A model generated the notes under the pieces. That model saw only the letters and a program-made list of their open reading frames with translations, was not told the origin of the DNA and ran no database searches. DNA of 64,000 bases from Leptobrachium leishanense (taxonomy: Eukaryota > Chordata > Amphibia > Anura > Megophryidae): NCBI GenBank assembly GCA_009667805.1, contig CM019069.1, forward strand, positions 55,060,422 through 55,124,421, read 5' to 3'. Below, in pieces: positions 31,748 to 41,252 of this stretch; within the stretch, counting starts at the first letter, position 1, and every line of letters begins with the position of its first letter. The position numbers were made by a program, and so were the translations under genes.

Positions 31748-31806
31748 TTATTATTTTACCAGGAAGGATACATTGAGATTTCTCTTGTTTTCAAGTATGT
31801 CCTGGG
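31748..31806 (-). mobile_element. Family F SINE 3' fragment
   Basis: It reads 'attttaccaggaaggataca', 'ttgagatttctcttgttttc', 'aagtatgtcctggga' on the plus strand, so the sense strand is minus. It is 5'-truncated and lies about 70 bp from a full copy. Confidence 0.82.
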
Positions 31807-31857
31807 ACATTTCATGGGCTGAGTAGTATTTTTTATTTTCACAGTCTTACACGGCTT

Positions 31858-32073
31858 CTATTTTTTTTTTTTTTTAGAAAATATTTTACCAGGAAGGATA
31901 CATTGAGATTTCTCTCGCTTTCAAGTATGTCCTGGGTGGCGAGTATGTACCGTTATGTGTCTTGCCCATGGACACTTACTGGAGAGGCGCTCTTGCTGGG
32001 ATTCAAACCTGTGTCTCCACAGTCTTCACGGTTGAGAGCAGTAATGTTACCTCTACTCCACGCAGCCGGTACT
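31858..32073 (-). mobile_element. Family F SINE, full length, minus strand
   Basis: The sense strand begins 'taccggctgcgtggagtaga' with an A-box-like TGGAGTAGAGG, then a B-box-like GGTTTGAATCCC, then the 'gggcaagacacataacgg' middle and the LINE-like 3' end. A T-run (31861-31876) represents the A-rich tail. 'tttttag' on both sides may be its target duplication. It is the best copy for defining the family. Confidence 0.85.
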
Positions 32074-32590
32074 TTTTAGTGTGCAAATGGTTTTATATCT
32101 TCCTTTCTCCCTTATTTGAATTGCAGTGTTATGGTAATTATATTGCAAAGAAAGAAAAAGTGAATGATCATCTGTCAGAAGAAACAATTTATTACATTGA
32201 CACATGGAACTGTTGCTTCTTTCATGTGATTGCAACTGTTGTCTCCTGGCATGTCATATTCCATTATTCCATGTGCTGCTGATTTCTTCAAGGGTATTTT
32301 ATCCCTTTCCTGCTCTTTGATTGGCGCGCTCTGTTCTTAAGATGTCCACTCAGCTGTCCAATCAAAGCCTCAGAAGACGTTTTGCTGTTCTTTGGGAAGA
32401 CCTGGTGCCTCTGAAGATGTTAAGACAGGGGCAATAGATGTAACGTCTTACAGGAAGTTACTGACGTCCTCCAGTCCGCTGAGCAGTGACTGGAAAGGGG
32501 GCCGCAGTTCTTTCGTTCTGTAGCAATTTTGGACACTTGATGTTCTGTTTATATTAAAAAGACTCAAGAGAAATGAACACAAGAAAGTTA
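32074..32590. other. No recognised gene; one hairpin
   Basis: CTTTGATTGG (about 32316) and CCAATCAAAG (about 32358) are an inverted pair, suggesting a small foldback. Nothing else is recognisable. Confidence 0.4.
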
Positions 32591-33273
32591 TTGGGCCATA
32601 TTACACTCTACACGCTAACGTTAGCGCTCACCTGTGTGAGCGTTGGTGGACCTAGCGCGGGTTGACCATATTAAAATCTGAACGCTGCCAGGTTAAAAAA
32701 AACGTTAGTGATTTGGCTTTGCGTTTTCCAGAGCGATCTTACTGTACTTTGCGCTCATTATGGTTAACATGGTTAACATGGGGAGCGCAAAGTGTTAATT
32801 AGTGTTATGCTTACAAAGTCCAAACGCTAATTACGTCTCGCAGTTAGGACCTGATGCTAATGGATTCCGCTTCTGCGGAATCAGTCAGCACCAGCCGAAA
32901 GAAATACCAAAAAACAGATACTCACCTCTCATCCTGCATAGAGAACAGTGGCTCCATACGTTTCTTCTGGCAACCTGGAGCAGAGAGAGACTGGGGAAAA
33001 AAATCCCCCAGTCTCCCTCTGCAAATCACTCGCGAGGCGAGATCCTGCAGGTCAAGTGACCGGCAGCGGAAGCTTCAGTGTAGTCCTATGGACTCCGAGG
33101 GGATGGTCACGGTGGCGCTTAAGGCTGCCTCGAGCAACCTGAGGCTTAGCGCCGCATTACGGTGCAGGCTGCTGGTTTAGCGCCTGCACCGTAATGTCAC
33201 ACTAAAACAGGGACGCTAAGGTTTTTCTCCTTTAGCGTCCACGTTTTAGCGTGAAGGTCATAATATGGCCCAA
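32591..33273 (-). mobile_element. Family A element, copy 3, both ends intact
   Basis: The 13-bp inverted ends TTGGGCCATATTA and TAATATGGCCCAA bound a 683-bp element. It is inverted relative to copies 1 and 2 but matches them in order. Stem-loops include GAGACTGGGGA../..CCCCAGTCTC (about 32986-33014), GGATTCCGC/GCGGAATC (about 32865-32882) and TTACGGTGCAGGC../..GCCTGCACCGTAA (about 33157-33195). It does not encode a protein. No target duplication could be read. Confidence 0.85.
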
Positions 33274-33640
33274 TGTGTGTCACTGTACAAATCCAAAAAA
33301 TTAGAATATCAATTTGTGAATATCAGAAAATATACCCAAAATTCTAATTGTGTAAAGATCTCACTGAAACTCATAATTCATCTTATTAGAATCATTCTTA
33401 TTTCCCCAGATTACAAAGAGATTTCCCAAATAAGGACTATTTCAGCATTAATGAATTGTGAACTTTATATCTGTGTGTAAAACATTAATGACATTTTACT
33501 CGTTGCTACAGACGTGCCTGAATCAGAATAAATCCGTACTGTGTCCAAAACACAGAGCATCCTGCACATTTATGGTGGAACGAGAAACAAAGTGCACTCA
33601 CTCTGAAGAATGGATACGCCTTAACATCCTCTGAGCCAAT
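33274..33640. other. No recognised feature
   Basis: AT-rich spacer. 'attagaatatcaatttgtga' and 'tcttattagaatcattctta' are low-complexity-like. No gene is supported. Confidence 0.4.
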
Positions 33641-34457
33641 CAGGGTTATTCAGAGAGATCCGAAATGTAACCGGACATTGAAATTCAGTGAACGGGGACA
33701 TCTCGGAGCCATTCGGCTATTCAGAGAGCAGGCAATTCGCCAAAATCCTGGCGAATTGCCTGCAAGTATGGTGCCTGTTCGAGGGCAGCGAACTCCCCCA
33801 TAGAGAAGCAATGCTTTGTTTATTCAGAGACACCAAACAGCATGGAAAGGTTGCCAAAATGCCCTGATGTTTGGTGGTTTCAATCGACAGGTTTATTCAG
33901 GCGAATCCCATAGACTTCAATGTTAAAAATAATCCCGTTTTCAATATTCAATATCTAATAAACCGTTCATTATAATATTCTGCTGCAAAATTTGTTTCCT
34001 TTTCTTTTAAATAATTTTTTTCTTTTTTCTGTAACCGTCCTTTTTATTATCATTCATAGGACCTTATATGAAAATTCCAGACATTTTCGTTCAATAGTTT
34101 TTTGCAAACAGTGTTTCAATTTTGAAACTTTCGAGCAAACTGTTTTTTGTTTTTTTACCACGTTCGTCTACTTGTCGGGTTCTCGGGCGGCTGTTCTGCA
34201 CTGCGATCGGTGGTTCGTTGGGTTTTTCCAGCGTGTTCGGCGGGGTTATTGCAGCGGTTTCTGCGGGCTTTCGGTGATTGTTCGGCGAGTGTTCTGCAGG
34301 TTTGCAGCGAGTATTCCCTGCACTACGGGGGCCCTGCGGAGCTTGCTGAATACACCGCAGGGTCTGCGAACTAGGAATCGCCGAATCGCCCCGAATTGCG
34401 GTGAACGAAAGGTCACCGAACGTGCGGTGACTTTTCGGATCTCTCTGAATAACCCTG
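33641..34457 (-). mobile_element. Family B element, copy 4, inverted and diverged
   Basis: The ends are CAGGGTTATTCAGAGAGATC and GATCTCTCTGAATAACCCTG, a perfect 20-bp inverted repeat. Internal blocks run in reverse order relative to copies 1-3, including 'gcaattcgccaaaatcctgg', 'caatgttaaaaataatcccg', 'tgaatacaccgcagggt' and 'ggtgacttttcgg'. The flanking triplets AAT and TTT do not match. It is 817 bp and non-coding. Confidence 0.87.
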
Positions 34458-34755
34458 TTTGTCGTTGGATCCCAGGCGCTGCTCCGGATTTTTCTCCAAA
34501 AGCTGGAAAGGAAATAAAATATAAAACTTTTTATTAGTCATATTTATAAATTTAAACATTTATGGTGGATATTTGCCTTTAATATATCCCTTATTAATGT
34601 ATATGGCATAGCTCATTTGTGTGACAGGAAGACATGTATCCTGGTGTCCAGTACAGGATTAGGAGCACATGGAGTAATAATCGCTGTCAAAGCAATCTGT
34701 TAGCGCTTTGATAATCCAATAGTTTACCTCTGAAACTCCTCTCCCTTTTCAGAGT

Positions 34756-35294
34756 AAACATATTCTGCAGTAAAAAGTCTCTTTATTTATAGATTTTTTA
34801 GGATATTTTAAGCATTTTTCAGGATTTTTGTTTTTTAAAAAAATTGCTGTTTTTTTTTAATTTTTTTTTAACTTTACTCATTTTTTCTGTAACAGCCCTT
34901 TTTATTATCATTCCCTGGACCTCATATGTAAATTTCAGACATTTTCACTCAGTAGTTTCTTTGCAAACAGCGTTTCACGCGAACTGTTTCTTTAATTTAT
35001 TCACTCCATTCGTCTGTGGTGTCGGCTTTTTCCGGCGGCTGCGCTCCGTGTGATCGACTCCTGCTCGGGTTTTTCCGGCGGGTTAATCCAGATGTTTTTG
35101 CGGGTTTCGGTGTGCGTTCGCCCTCGTTTTGTGGTGACTTTGCGGCGACTTATCCCTGCATTTAGGCGGCCCTGTGGTGCTTGCTGAATACACCGCAGGG
35201 TTGCCGAAATGGGATCGCCAAATCGTACCGAATTGAAGAGAACGAAAAGTCACCGAACGTGCGGTGGCTTTTCGATTCTCTTTGAATAACCCTG
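34756..35294 (-). mobile_element. Family B element, copy 5, truncated
   Basis: It covers the distal two thirds of the family in inverted orientation, from 'gcagtaaaaagtctctttat' to TCTTTGAATAACCCTG, with 'ctgctcgggtttttccgg', 'gaatacaccgcagggttgcc' and the terminal hairpin. The other end is missing. Confidence 0.82.
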
Positions 35295-36049
35295 ACAGTG
35301 TATTTTCCATTGCTCTGGGAATGACATCATGATTTTATATTAAGTATACAATTCACACTAGGTGGTGCTAAAGCTACTTATCTGGGGTTTGGTTTATTTG
35401 AATGTTACGCGAATCATTTGTTACGAATGAAATGAAAATTGTTTAAGTGTTAAAATGAAACTATATCGTAAAGCCTTTTGTGTTGTGTGCTGAATGATAC
35501 TTGTGGATCTTGGCAAATGACAATTAGGAATATTTGAGGTCCCTATGTACACTATGGCATATTCACATCTGTATTCTCAAAATGCATCTATATATGTAGC
35601 GCTCATTATTTATTTCAGGGGTATTTGTTATCTTTTAAAAAAAAAATAGTGAAAATCGTTATCACTGCAGCCACAATACACCTCAACGATCCCAATCGAG
35701 AAATTCAAACAGGAGCTGGGAAGTTTAAGTTATGAAGAAGACATAATCAGGATTATTCAGAGAGAGAGGTGAAAAGCAGGAGAATGACTGGAGAAAGGAA
35801 AATTCTAGGTTTAAGAAGACACCAAAAAGTCATAATAGTGTAAAGAATAGTCATATAGAATAATAGAAAAGTTTTTTTCTACCCAGACACTTTCCTGTAT
35901 TACATTCCATAGATTTCTCACGATCCGGTTAAAGTTTTGCCGATACCAAGAGTGCTCAGATTTTCAGATTAAAATAGTGCAAACCATTATTTGTAGTATA
36001 TTCCACTTTGCAAGGCATAAAATGGGTATTTGTATTGTGTTATGAGTAT
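35295..36049. other. Mostly unrecognised; MITE D half at about 35750-35830
   Basis: 'caggattattcagagagaga' followed by 'ggtgaaaagcaggagaatga', 'ctggagaaaggaaaattcta' is one half of a family D MITE. The rest shows no gene or repeat ends. Confidence 0.55.
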
Positions 36050-36053
36050 TTAA

Positions 36054-36791
36054 CCGCTTCACTACCGATATCGAGCTATCACGGGCTTCAAAGTCACCAT
36101 CGAGTCCCCCGATATCGAGATGTCTTGATATGCTAATCTGCACGCTTCAAAGTCACCATCGAGTCCCCCGATATCGAGATATCTTGATATGCTAATCTGC
36201 ACGCTTCAAAGTCACCATCGAGTCCCCCGATATCGAGATATCTTGATATGCTAATCTGCACGCTTCAAAGTCACCATCGAGTCCCCCGATATCGAGATAT
36301 CTTGATATGCTAATCTGCACGCTTCAAAGTCACCATCGAGTCCCCCGATATCGAGATATCTTGATATGCTAATCTGCACGCTTCAAAGTCACCATCAAGT
36401 CCCCCGATATCGAGATATCTTGATATGCTAATCTGCCGCCCAAAACCAATAGAAATTCATTTACTGAAAACTAATTTTGTTTACTTTTGTGCTGCAGAAG
36501 GTGCCCCCAAAGTTTTAACCCTGTGGTCATAATGCCCAAAGAGCTAAAACTTAAGATCGGCAGCTGAAAGCTCTGAAATATCAGGCTTTCAGAAGCTGTC
36601 AGCAGCCGATGCAGGAGAAATAGAAGAAAATAGATCTGCTGTTAGAACCTCTGTAACTCAATTTGGCAGTAGATGGCGCCATGTACTTGCCAAATTGGTA
36701 TTACAGTAGTTTATTAAAAATGATTTTTTTTTCAAGAAACCACTGGTTTCTGACAATATTTTTTTTAAAAAATCACTTGGTAGTGAAAGGG
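36054..36791. mobile_element. TTAA-flanked non-autonomous element with internal satellite (family I)
   Basis: It is flanked by TTAA at 36050-36053 and 36792-36795. The ends CCGCTTCACTACC and GGTAGTGAAAGGG are inverted repeats. A 59-bp satellite occupies the left half. The right half ('gtgcccccaaagttttaacc', 'ctctgtaactcaatttggca') is shared with the element at 39.97 kb. A TTAA duplication with CC-type ends suggests a piggyBac-like origin. No transposase is present. Confidence 0.8.
36086..36436. repeat. 59-bp satellite, six units
   Basis: Units begin CTTCAAAGTCACCATCGAGT, contain CCCCGATATCGAGATATC (itself near-palindromic) and end 'taatctgcacg'. Spacing is exactly 59 bp (36086, 36145, 36204, 36263, 36322, 36381). 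Only one or two bases differ among units, so the array is recent. The related element at 39.97 kb has a single diverged unit. Confidence 0.97.
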
Positions 36792-37309
36792 TTAAAGTAG
36801 GAAATGTGCTGAATTTAATTACTACTGCTCTTTTTTGCAATCTGGTGTAATAGCATTTAATAAAACTCCATCCCTAATCCTACTTTTCATCTGTTCAAGA
36901 TCTGGTTGGAAATTTTGTAATTTGGGTGTCTGTCCATCCCAAATTTATTCTCTGGTGTCCATTTTTTCATGCCTCCAATTCCTTCATAGGGAACAAAAGA
37001 ATTCCTTTTACAGTATAAAGTTATTCTAATATCTCAAAGCACATGGAATCCATCAGTGAGGAAATTATTGGTGAACACAGACTTGCTCATCCCCAGCCTG
37101 ATGTTACACCACAAGAGAATAAAAATGCACATGCATTTTGTAAATTAGGGATGTCAAAGTCACGGCCCCCCATATGTTGATGACTACAATTCCTAGAATT
37201 CTTTCAATGCAGTAGATGGGCAGGGAATCATGGGATTTGTAGTTCAGAAACATCTGGGAAGCTAAAGTTTGAAAGCCCTGGTATAAATGTTCATCTGTGT
37301 GTCAAACAT

Positions 37310-37425
37310 CCTTTAGAAAAAAGCTCACTCGCCCCATCAAGGCATCTTGTTATGTTTTATACAAGAACTGGGTTGTTACTCCTGGCTGTTGCAGTGCTCT
37401 GGTGAGTACAGGCGCGACACCATTT
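37310..37425. repeat. Block duplicated at 39.53-39.65 kb
   Basis: 'cttgttatgttttatacaag', 'aactgggttgttactcctgg' and 'tacaggcgcgacaccatttt' recur at 39535-39620 in the same orientation. The adjacent 'cactcgccccatcaaggca' recurs inverted at about 39412-39430. The two blocks flank the hAT at 37614-39368, so this looks like a pre-existing local repeat into which the hAT inserted. Confidence 0.75.
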
Positions 37426-37699
37426 TTTATGTATGTATGTATATTATGTTGTAACACCAGTTAGTCATTTTTGCTGCTGTTCCTTTTTCTGTGTTTTTGT
37501 TTTCAACCTCAAATGGGAAGTGCTTGGTGCGTGTATAAATAAAACCCACCGGTTTTCTGCCTCTCCTTAGCTGAAAAGCAGCAGGAGGGCATGCAGTTGC
37601 TCAGAGGAGCAGCCACTGGCGTCGCTAGGTGGGGCGGGGGGTGCAGCCCGCACCTGGTGACACCACCCCCTAGGGTGACACCCTAAAAAAAAATATATA

Positions 37700-37840
37700 T
37701 ATATATATTTTTTTTACAAATGATTTTACCAGGAAGGATACATTGAGAATTCTATCATTTTCAAGTATGTCCTGGGTAGGCAAGGCCTAGGCTGGCATTT
37801 TCCAGGGGGCAGCAAAAAACCTCACCACTAAAGGAGATAT
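37700..37840 (-). mobile_element. SINE F fragment plus 'aggcaaggcctagg' block
   Basis: 'attttaccaggaaggataca' to 'tatgtcctggg' is the SINE 3' part. It is followed by 'taggcaaggcctaggctggc', 'cagggggcagcaaaaaacct', 'caccacta'. The same SINE-plus-block junction recurs at 57136-57245, so it moved or duplicated as one unit. Confidence 0.75.
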
Positions 37841-38164
37841 TCACAGAGCACCGAAATGACGCAGACATTTCAGTGTTCTGTTGCTCCCTGCAATTCAGGG
37901 AATCAATTTTCCCTGGTGAATTCACTGCAGGGTCCCTGAAGTGCAGGGAATCAGCCGCCGAATGCCACCACGAACCCATCCCCCGCTGTTTTCAAAAAAA
38001 CTACGGAACGAAAATGTCTGGAACTAACATATAAGATCCTATGAATGATAATAAAAAGGGCTGTTACAGAAAAAAAAACGCTATTAGAAAGAAAAAAAAT
38101 TTGAATCTTTTTTTGAAAAATGCCTAATAGATACTAAGAAAAATAAATCAACAAATAAAGAGAC

Positions 38165-38824
38165 TAGAGATGTGCACCAATTTTTTTTAGTTTCGGCTCG
38201 TTTCGTTCGTAATTTGACAATTTTAATTTCGAATCGTTTCGGCCGATTTTCGTTTCTGTTTTCGGATCGCCTCGTTTTTCGTATCGACTTTTTTTCGTGA
38301 TTTCGGACATTTTTGTGTATTCGGTGTGGGAAATGTTTTGCCCCATAGACTTCAATGTTAAAAATATTCCCGTTTTAATTCAATATCTAATTAACCATTT
38401 ATTATTATATTCTGTAGTAAAGAGTCTCTTTTATTTCTAGATTTTTTTGAAAAAAAAAATTCTGAGCCACAGGGTTTGGGAAATGTTTTGCCCCATAGAC
38501 TTCAGTGTTAAAAATATTCCCGTTTTAATCCAATATCTAATCAACCGTTTATTATTATATTCTGTAGTAAAGAGTCTCTTTATTTCTAGATTTTTTAGGA
38601 TATTTTAAGCATTTTTGGAAAATTACCGAAGTGGAACCGAAATTATGAATTGAACGAAAATGATTTCCGATTCCGAAAATTTTTCGTTTCGGATCGGAAA
38701 TCATTTTGTTTCAGACGTTTTTGGATCCGATCTGATTCGGAAAAATCTGCCGAATCCCAATCACCGAATCGGGCCGATTCGTGAAATTAAAACAAATCGG
38801 TCTGAAACGAGACGCACATCACTA
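38165..38824. mobile_element. hAT-type element, TAGAGATGTGC ends
   Basis: The exact duplication AAAGAGAC flanks it (38157-38164, 38825-38832), inside a B-like sequence whose uninterrupted form ('aaataaagagactc') is seen in other family B copies. The ends are TAGAGATGTGCAC and GCACATCACTA. The interior is rich in 'tttcg' and 'cgaaa' repeats that pair. It is 660 bp and non-coding. Confidence 0.92.
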
Positions 38825-38912
38825 AAAGAGACTTTTTATTACAGATCAATGGAATAAACGTTTTATTAGATATTGGGTAAAAACGGGAATATTTTTAACA
38901 GTGAAACCTATG

Positions 38913-39010
38913 CAGGGTTATTCAGAGAAGGGTGAAAACCTTAAGAATGACTGTAGAATTGAAAATTCTAGGGCAATTCTCAAGGTTTTCACCTCTCTCT
39001 GAATAGCCCT
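38913..39010. mobile_element. Family D MITE, short form, ATG duplication
   Basis: It is a 98-bp palindrome-like element, CAGGGTTATTCAGAGAAGGG to CTCTCTGAATAGCCCTG, with the centre deleted compared with the 180-bp form. The flanking ATG on both sides is a 3-bp duplication; the empty site is 'cctatggggttcgcctgaat' at about 57684. Confidence 0.93.
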
Positions 39011-39169
39011 GATGGTGTTCGCCTGAATAAACCTGTCTAATGAAACCACTGAACATCAGGACATTTCTCTGCTGTTTGATGTCTGTGAACAGATTTACCA
39101 TTACTTCTCTATGGGGACTTTCACTGCCGTCGAACAGGCACCGTACTTGCTGGCAGTTCACCAAAATTT

Positions 39170-39250
39170 GTGTGTGAGAATATGAGAGCTGCACAGCAAT
39201 AAACCTCACAGTAATGTGCGCCGTGTATTATGAGCATTCAGTATTATATG
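39170..39250. repeat. Single ~55-bp hAT satellite unit
   Basis: 'tgagagctgcacagcaataa', 'acctcacagtaatgtgcgc', 'tgagcatt' is the same unit that is tandem at 40.6-40.9 and 58.6-59.1 kb, and single at about 30.09 kb. Confidence 0.8.
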
Positions 39251-40411
39251 GGAGTACTGCTTTATGAGTAAGAGTAGTTTAAAAAAATAAAAATAAACGT
39301 AAAACTCGGGGGGGGGGTTACACCATGAGTTACCGCACCGGGTGACACCAACCCTAGTGACGCCACTGGGAGCAGCTTTTGGTACATTGGTTAGGACTCA
39401 CTCTACCGAGAGGTGCCTTGATGGGGCAAGTGAGCTTAGGCTTCAATGGCCATTTAAGCAAACTAAAACCTCTGACAGTGTTTTGTTGCACATGGAAATA
39501 CATAGAAATGAGCGTAGATGACACCTTTCTTTTCTTGTTATGTTTTATACATGAACTGGGTTGTTACTCCTGGCTGTTGCAGCCGCTCTGGTGAATACAG
39601 GCGCGACACCATTTTTTCTGTATCCATCCTTTAGAAAAAGCTGGCTTGGGTTTAATATTTGTACCACAAAAATGTCACATGGTGGGCATCTGAAAACTTT
39701 GAAATATCGATAGCATGGATAAGGATGGACTATCGCACAAAATGTTTTATAATGGGATGGTAGAAGTACATTGAACTTAGACTTTTGGGAAGAACTCTGG
39801 GAACACTCAGAGACCTGATCACGTTTGTTCATATATTAGGGTTTTCTGTGGATAATTTTTAAGTCCTCTTTTATTCTGTGGGACTGTTGCATTGATTGCT
39901 CCTTTGCCCTTTTCTATGGTACTTGTTCTCTATTATACCTTTTTAATTATTAACACAATATTAACCCCTTTACTACCAAGATCAAGATATCTCAGGCTTC
40001 AAAGACACCATCTGGTGCCCGATATCGAGATATCTCGATCTGCAGCTCTTGGGCTGCAGATGGTGCCTCCAAGGTTTTAGCCCTGTGGGCATAATGCCCA
40101 AAGAGCTAAAGCTGTGTAATATCAGCTAACTGAATGTACTGACATTGGACATTCAGCAAGCCGAATGCAGGGAGCCATGAGCTGCAACTATAGCAGCTGT
40201 AACCAGAGGCGTAACTAGAAACCTCAGGGCCCAGATGCAGGAACCATGATGGCCCCCCACCCTAGGTAAACATATATTTTGTCCCCCCTCCCATCAGCAT
40301 GCATTGGTCCCCTCAGGTCCACAATGTTGACTGTAGAAATCAGTGTCCCATTTTTTCCAGGTCCACTATGACCTGTTAAGTCCATCCCATTTTTAATGTA
40401 ATGTGCACTAT

Positions 40412-40591
40412 CAGGGTTATTCAGAGAAAGGTGAAAACCAAGAGAATGGCAGGAGAAGAGAACAATCTAGACCAAATAGCCGATTTGGAAAGTAAGATAA
40501 ATGGAGAATTTTTCTGGTTTGGCTATTTTGACCTAGAATTTTCAATTCTCCAGTCATTCTCCTGGTTTTCACCTCTCTCTGAATAACCCTG
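40412..40591. mobile_element. Family D MITE, TAT duplication
   Basis: A complete palindromic MITE of 180 bp, CAGGGTTATTCAGAGAAAGG to CACCTCTCTCTGAATAACCC plus TG. The whole element can fold on itself ('gaccaaatagccgatttgg' in the middle). TAT occurs on both sides. Confidence 0.92.
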
Positions 40592-40595
40592 TATG

Positions 40596-40890
40596 TATCT
40601 CACAGAGCTCCACAGCAATAAACCTCACAGTAATGTGCTCTGTGTATGAACGTATCACAGAGCTCCACAGAAATAAAGCTCACAGCAATGTGCGGTGTGT
40701 ATGAGCGTATCACAAAGCTCCATAGTAATAAACCTCACAGTAATGTGCAGTGTGTATGCGCATATCACAGAGCTCCGCAGCAATAAAACTTACAATAATG
40801 TGCAGTGTGTATCAATGTAAATCACAGAGTTTTACAGCAACAAAACCCACAGTAATATGTGTGGATTGTATCACAGAGCTCTAAAAGAAA
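40596..40890. repeat. ~55-bp satellite in hAT
   Basis: Units of 'tatcacagagctccacagca', 'ataaacctcacagtaatgtg', 'c(g/t)(g/c)tgtgtatgagcg' are repeated about five times with increasing divergence to the right. The complement is the satellite of the 57.85-kb hAT. Confidence 0.9.
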
Positions 40891-41252
40891 AAAACTCACA
40901 ATTAAGTATAAAATAAATTTTTAAAAAAATAATATAAAATATAGCAAGCCCCCAGGCAGGTGAGTGTGGGCCCCCCAGACTCAAGGGCCCGGGTGCGGTG
41001 GCACACTCTGCACCCCTGGTAGTTATGCCCCTGGCTGTAACTCAATTTGGCAGTAGATGGCACCATCTACTAGCCAAATATGTTATTACAGTAAGAAATA
41101 CACTGGGAATATGCCCAAATATTTCTTACTGTATATTTAATTTAAAAAAAAAAAAAAAAAACACTGGTTCCTGACAATGGTTTTTTGGAACCTGACTAAT
41201 TTGAACACATTTTTTTTAGGTTAATGAGATATAATTCTGCTTCCTGTGTGTA

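Larger units (their letters stand above)
37614..39368 (-). mobile_element. hAT-type element, inverted, with nested insertions
   Basis: Exact 8-bp target duplications GGAGCAGC flank it (37606-37613, 39369-39376). The ends are CACTGGCGTCGCTAGG and CCTAGTGACGCCACTG. Both terminal regions match the 29.95-kb hAT in reverse. In place of the minisatellite it keeps a SINE fragment and a B-like segment, inside which lie a second hAT (38165-38824) and a D MITE (38913-39010). Confidence 0.9.
40204..41033. mobile_element. hAT-type element, CAGAGGCGTAACTAG ends
   Basis: The exact 8-bp duplication GCTGTAAC flanks it (40196-40203, 41034-41041). The ends are CAGAGGCGTAACTAG and TAGTTATGCCCCTG. It contains a D MITE (40412-40591) and four to five satellite units (40596-40890). 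It is 830 bp and non-coding. Confidence 0.93.
39965..41170. mobile_element. TTAA-type element (family I) split by a hAT
   Basis: It starts at TTAA (39961-39964) then CCCCTTTACTACCAAGATC. The blocks 'gataatgccc..agagctaaa' and 'ctgtaactcaatttggcag' match the 36.05-kb element. A hAT at 40204-41033 interrupts it, and the uninterrupted sequence is at about 36650. The right terminus is decayed, so the end is approximate. Confidence 0.7.

Noticed and set aside
36064..36436. Could the regularly spaced 59-bp repeats be a CRISPR array?
   Set aside because: The units are contiguous with no unique spacers, lie inside a TTAA transposon, and the context is vertebrate.
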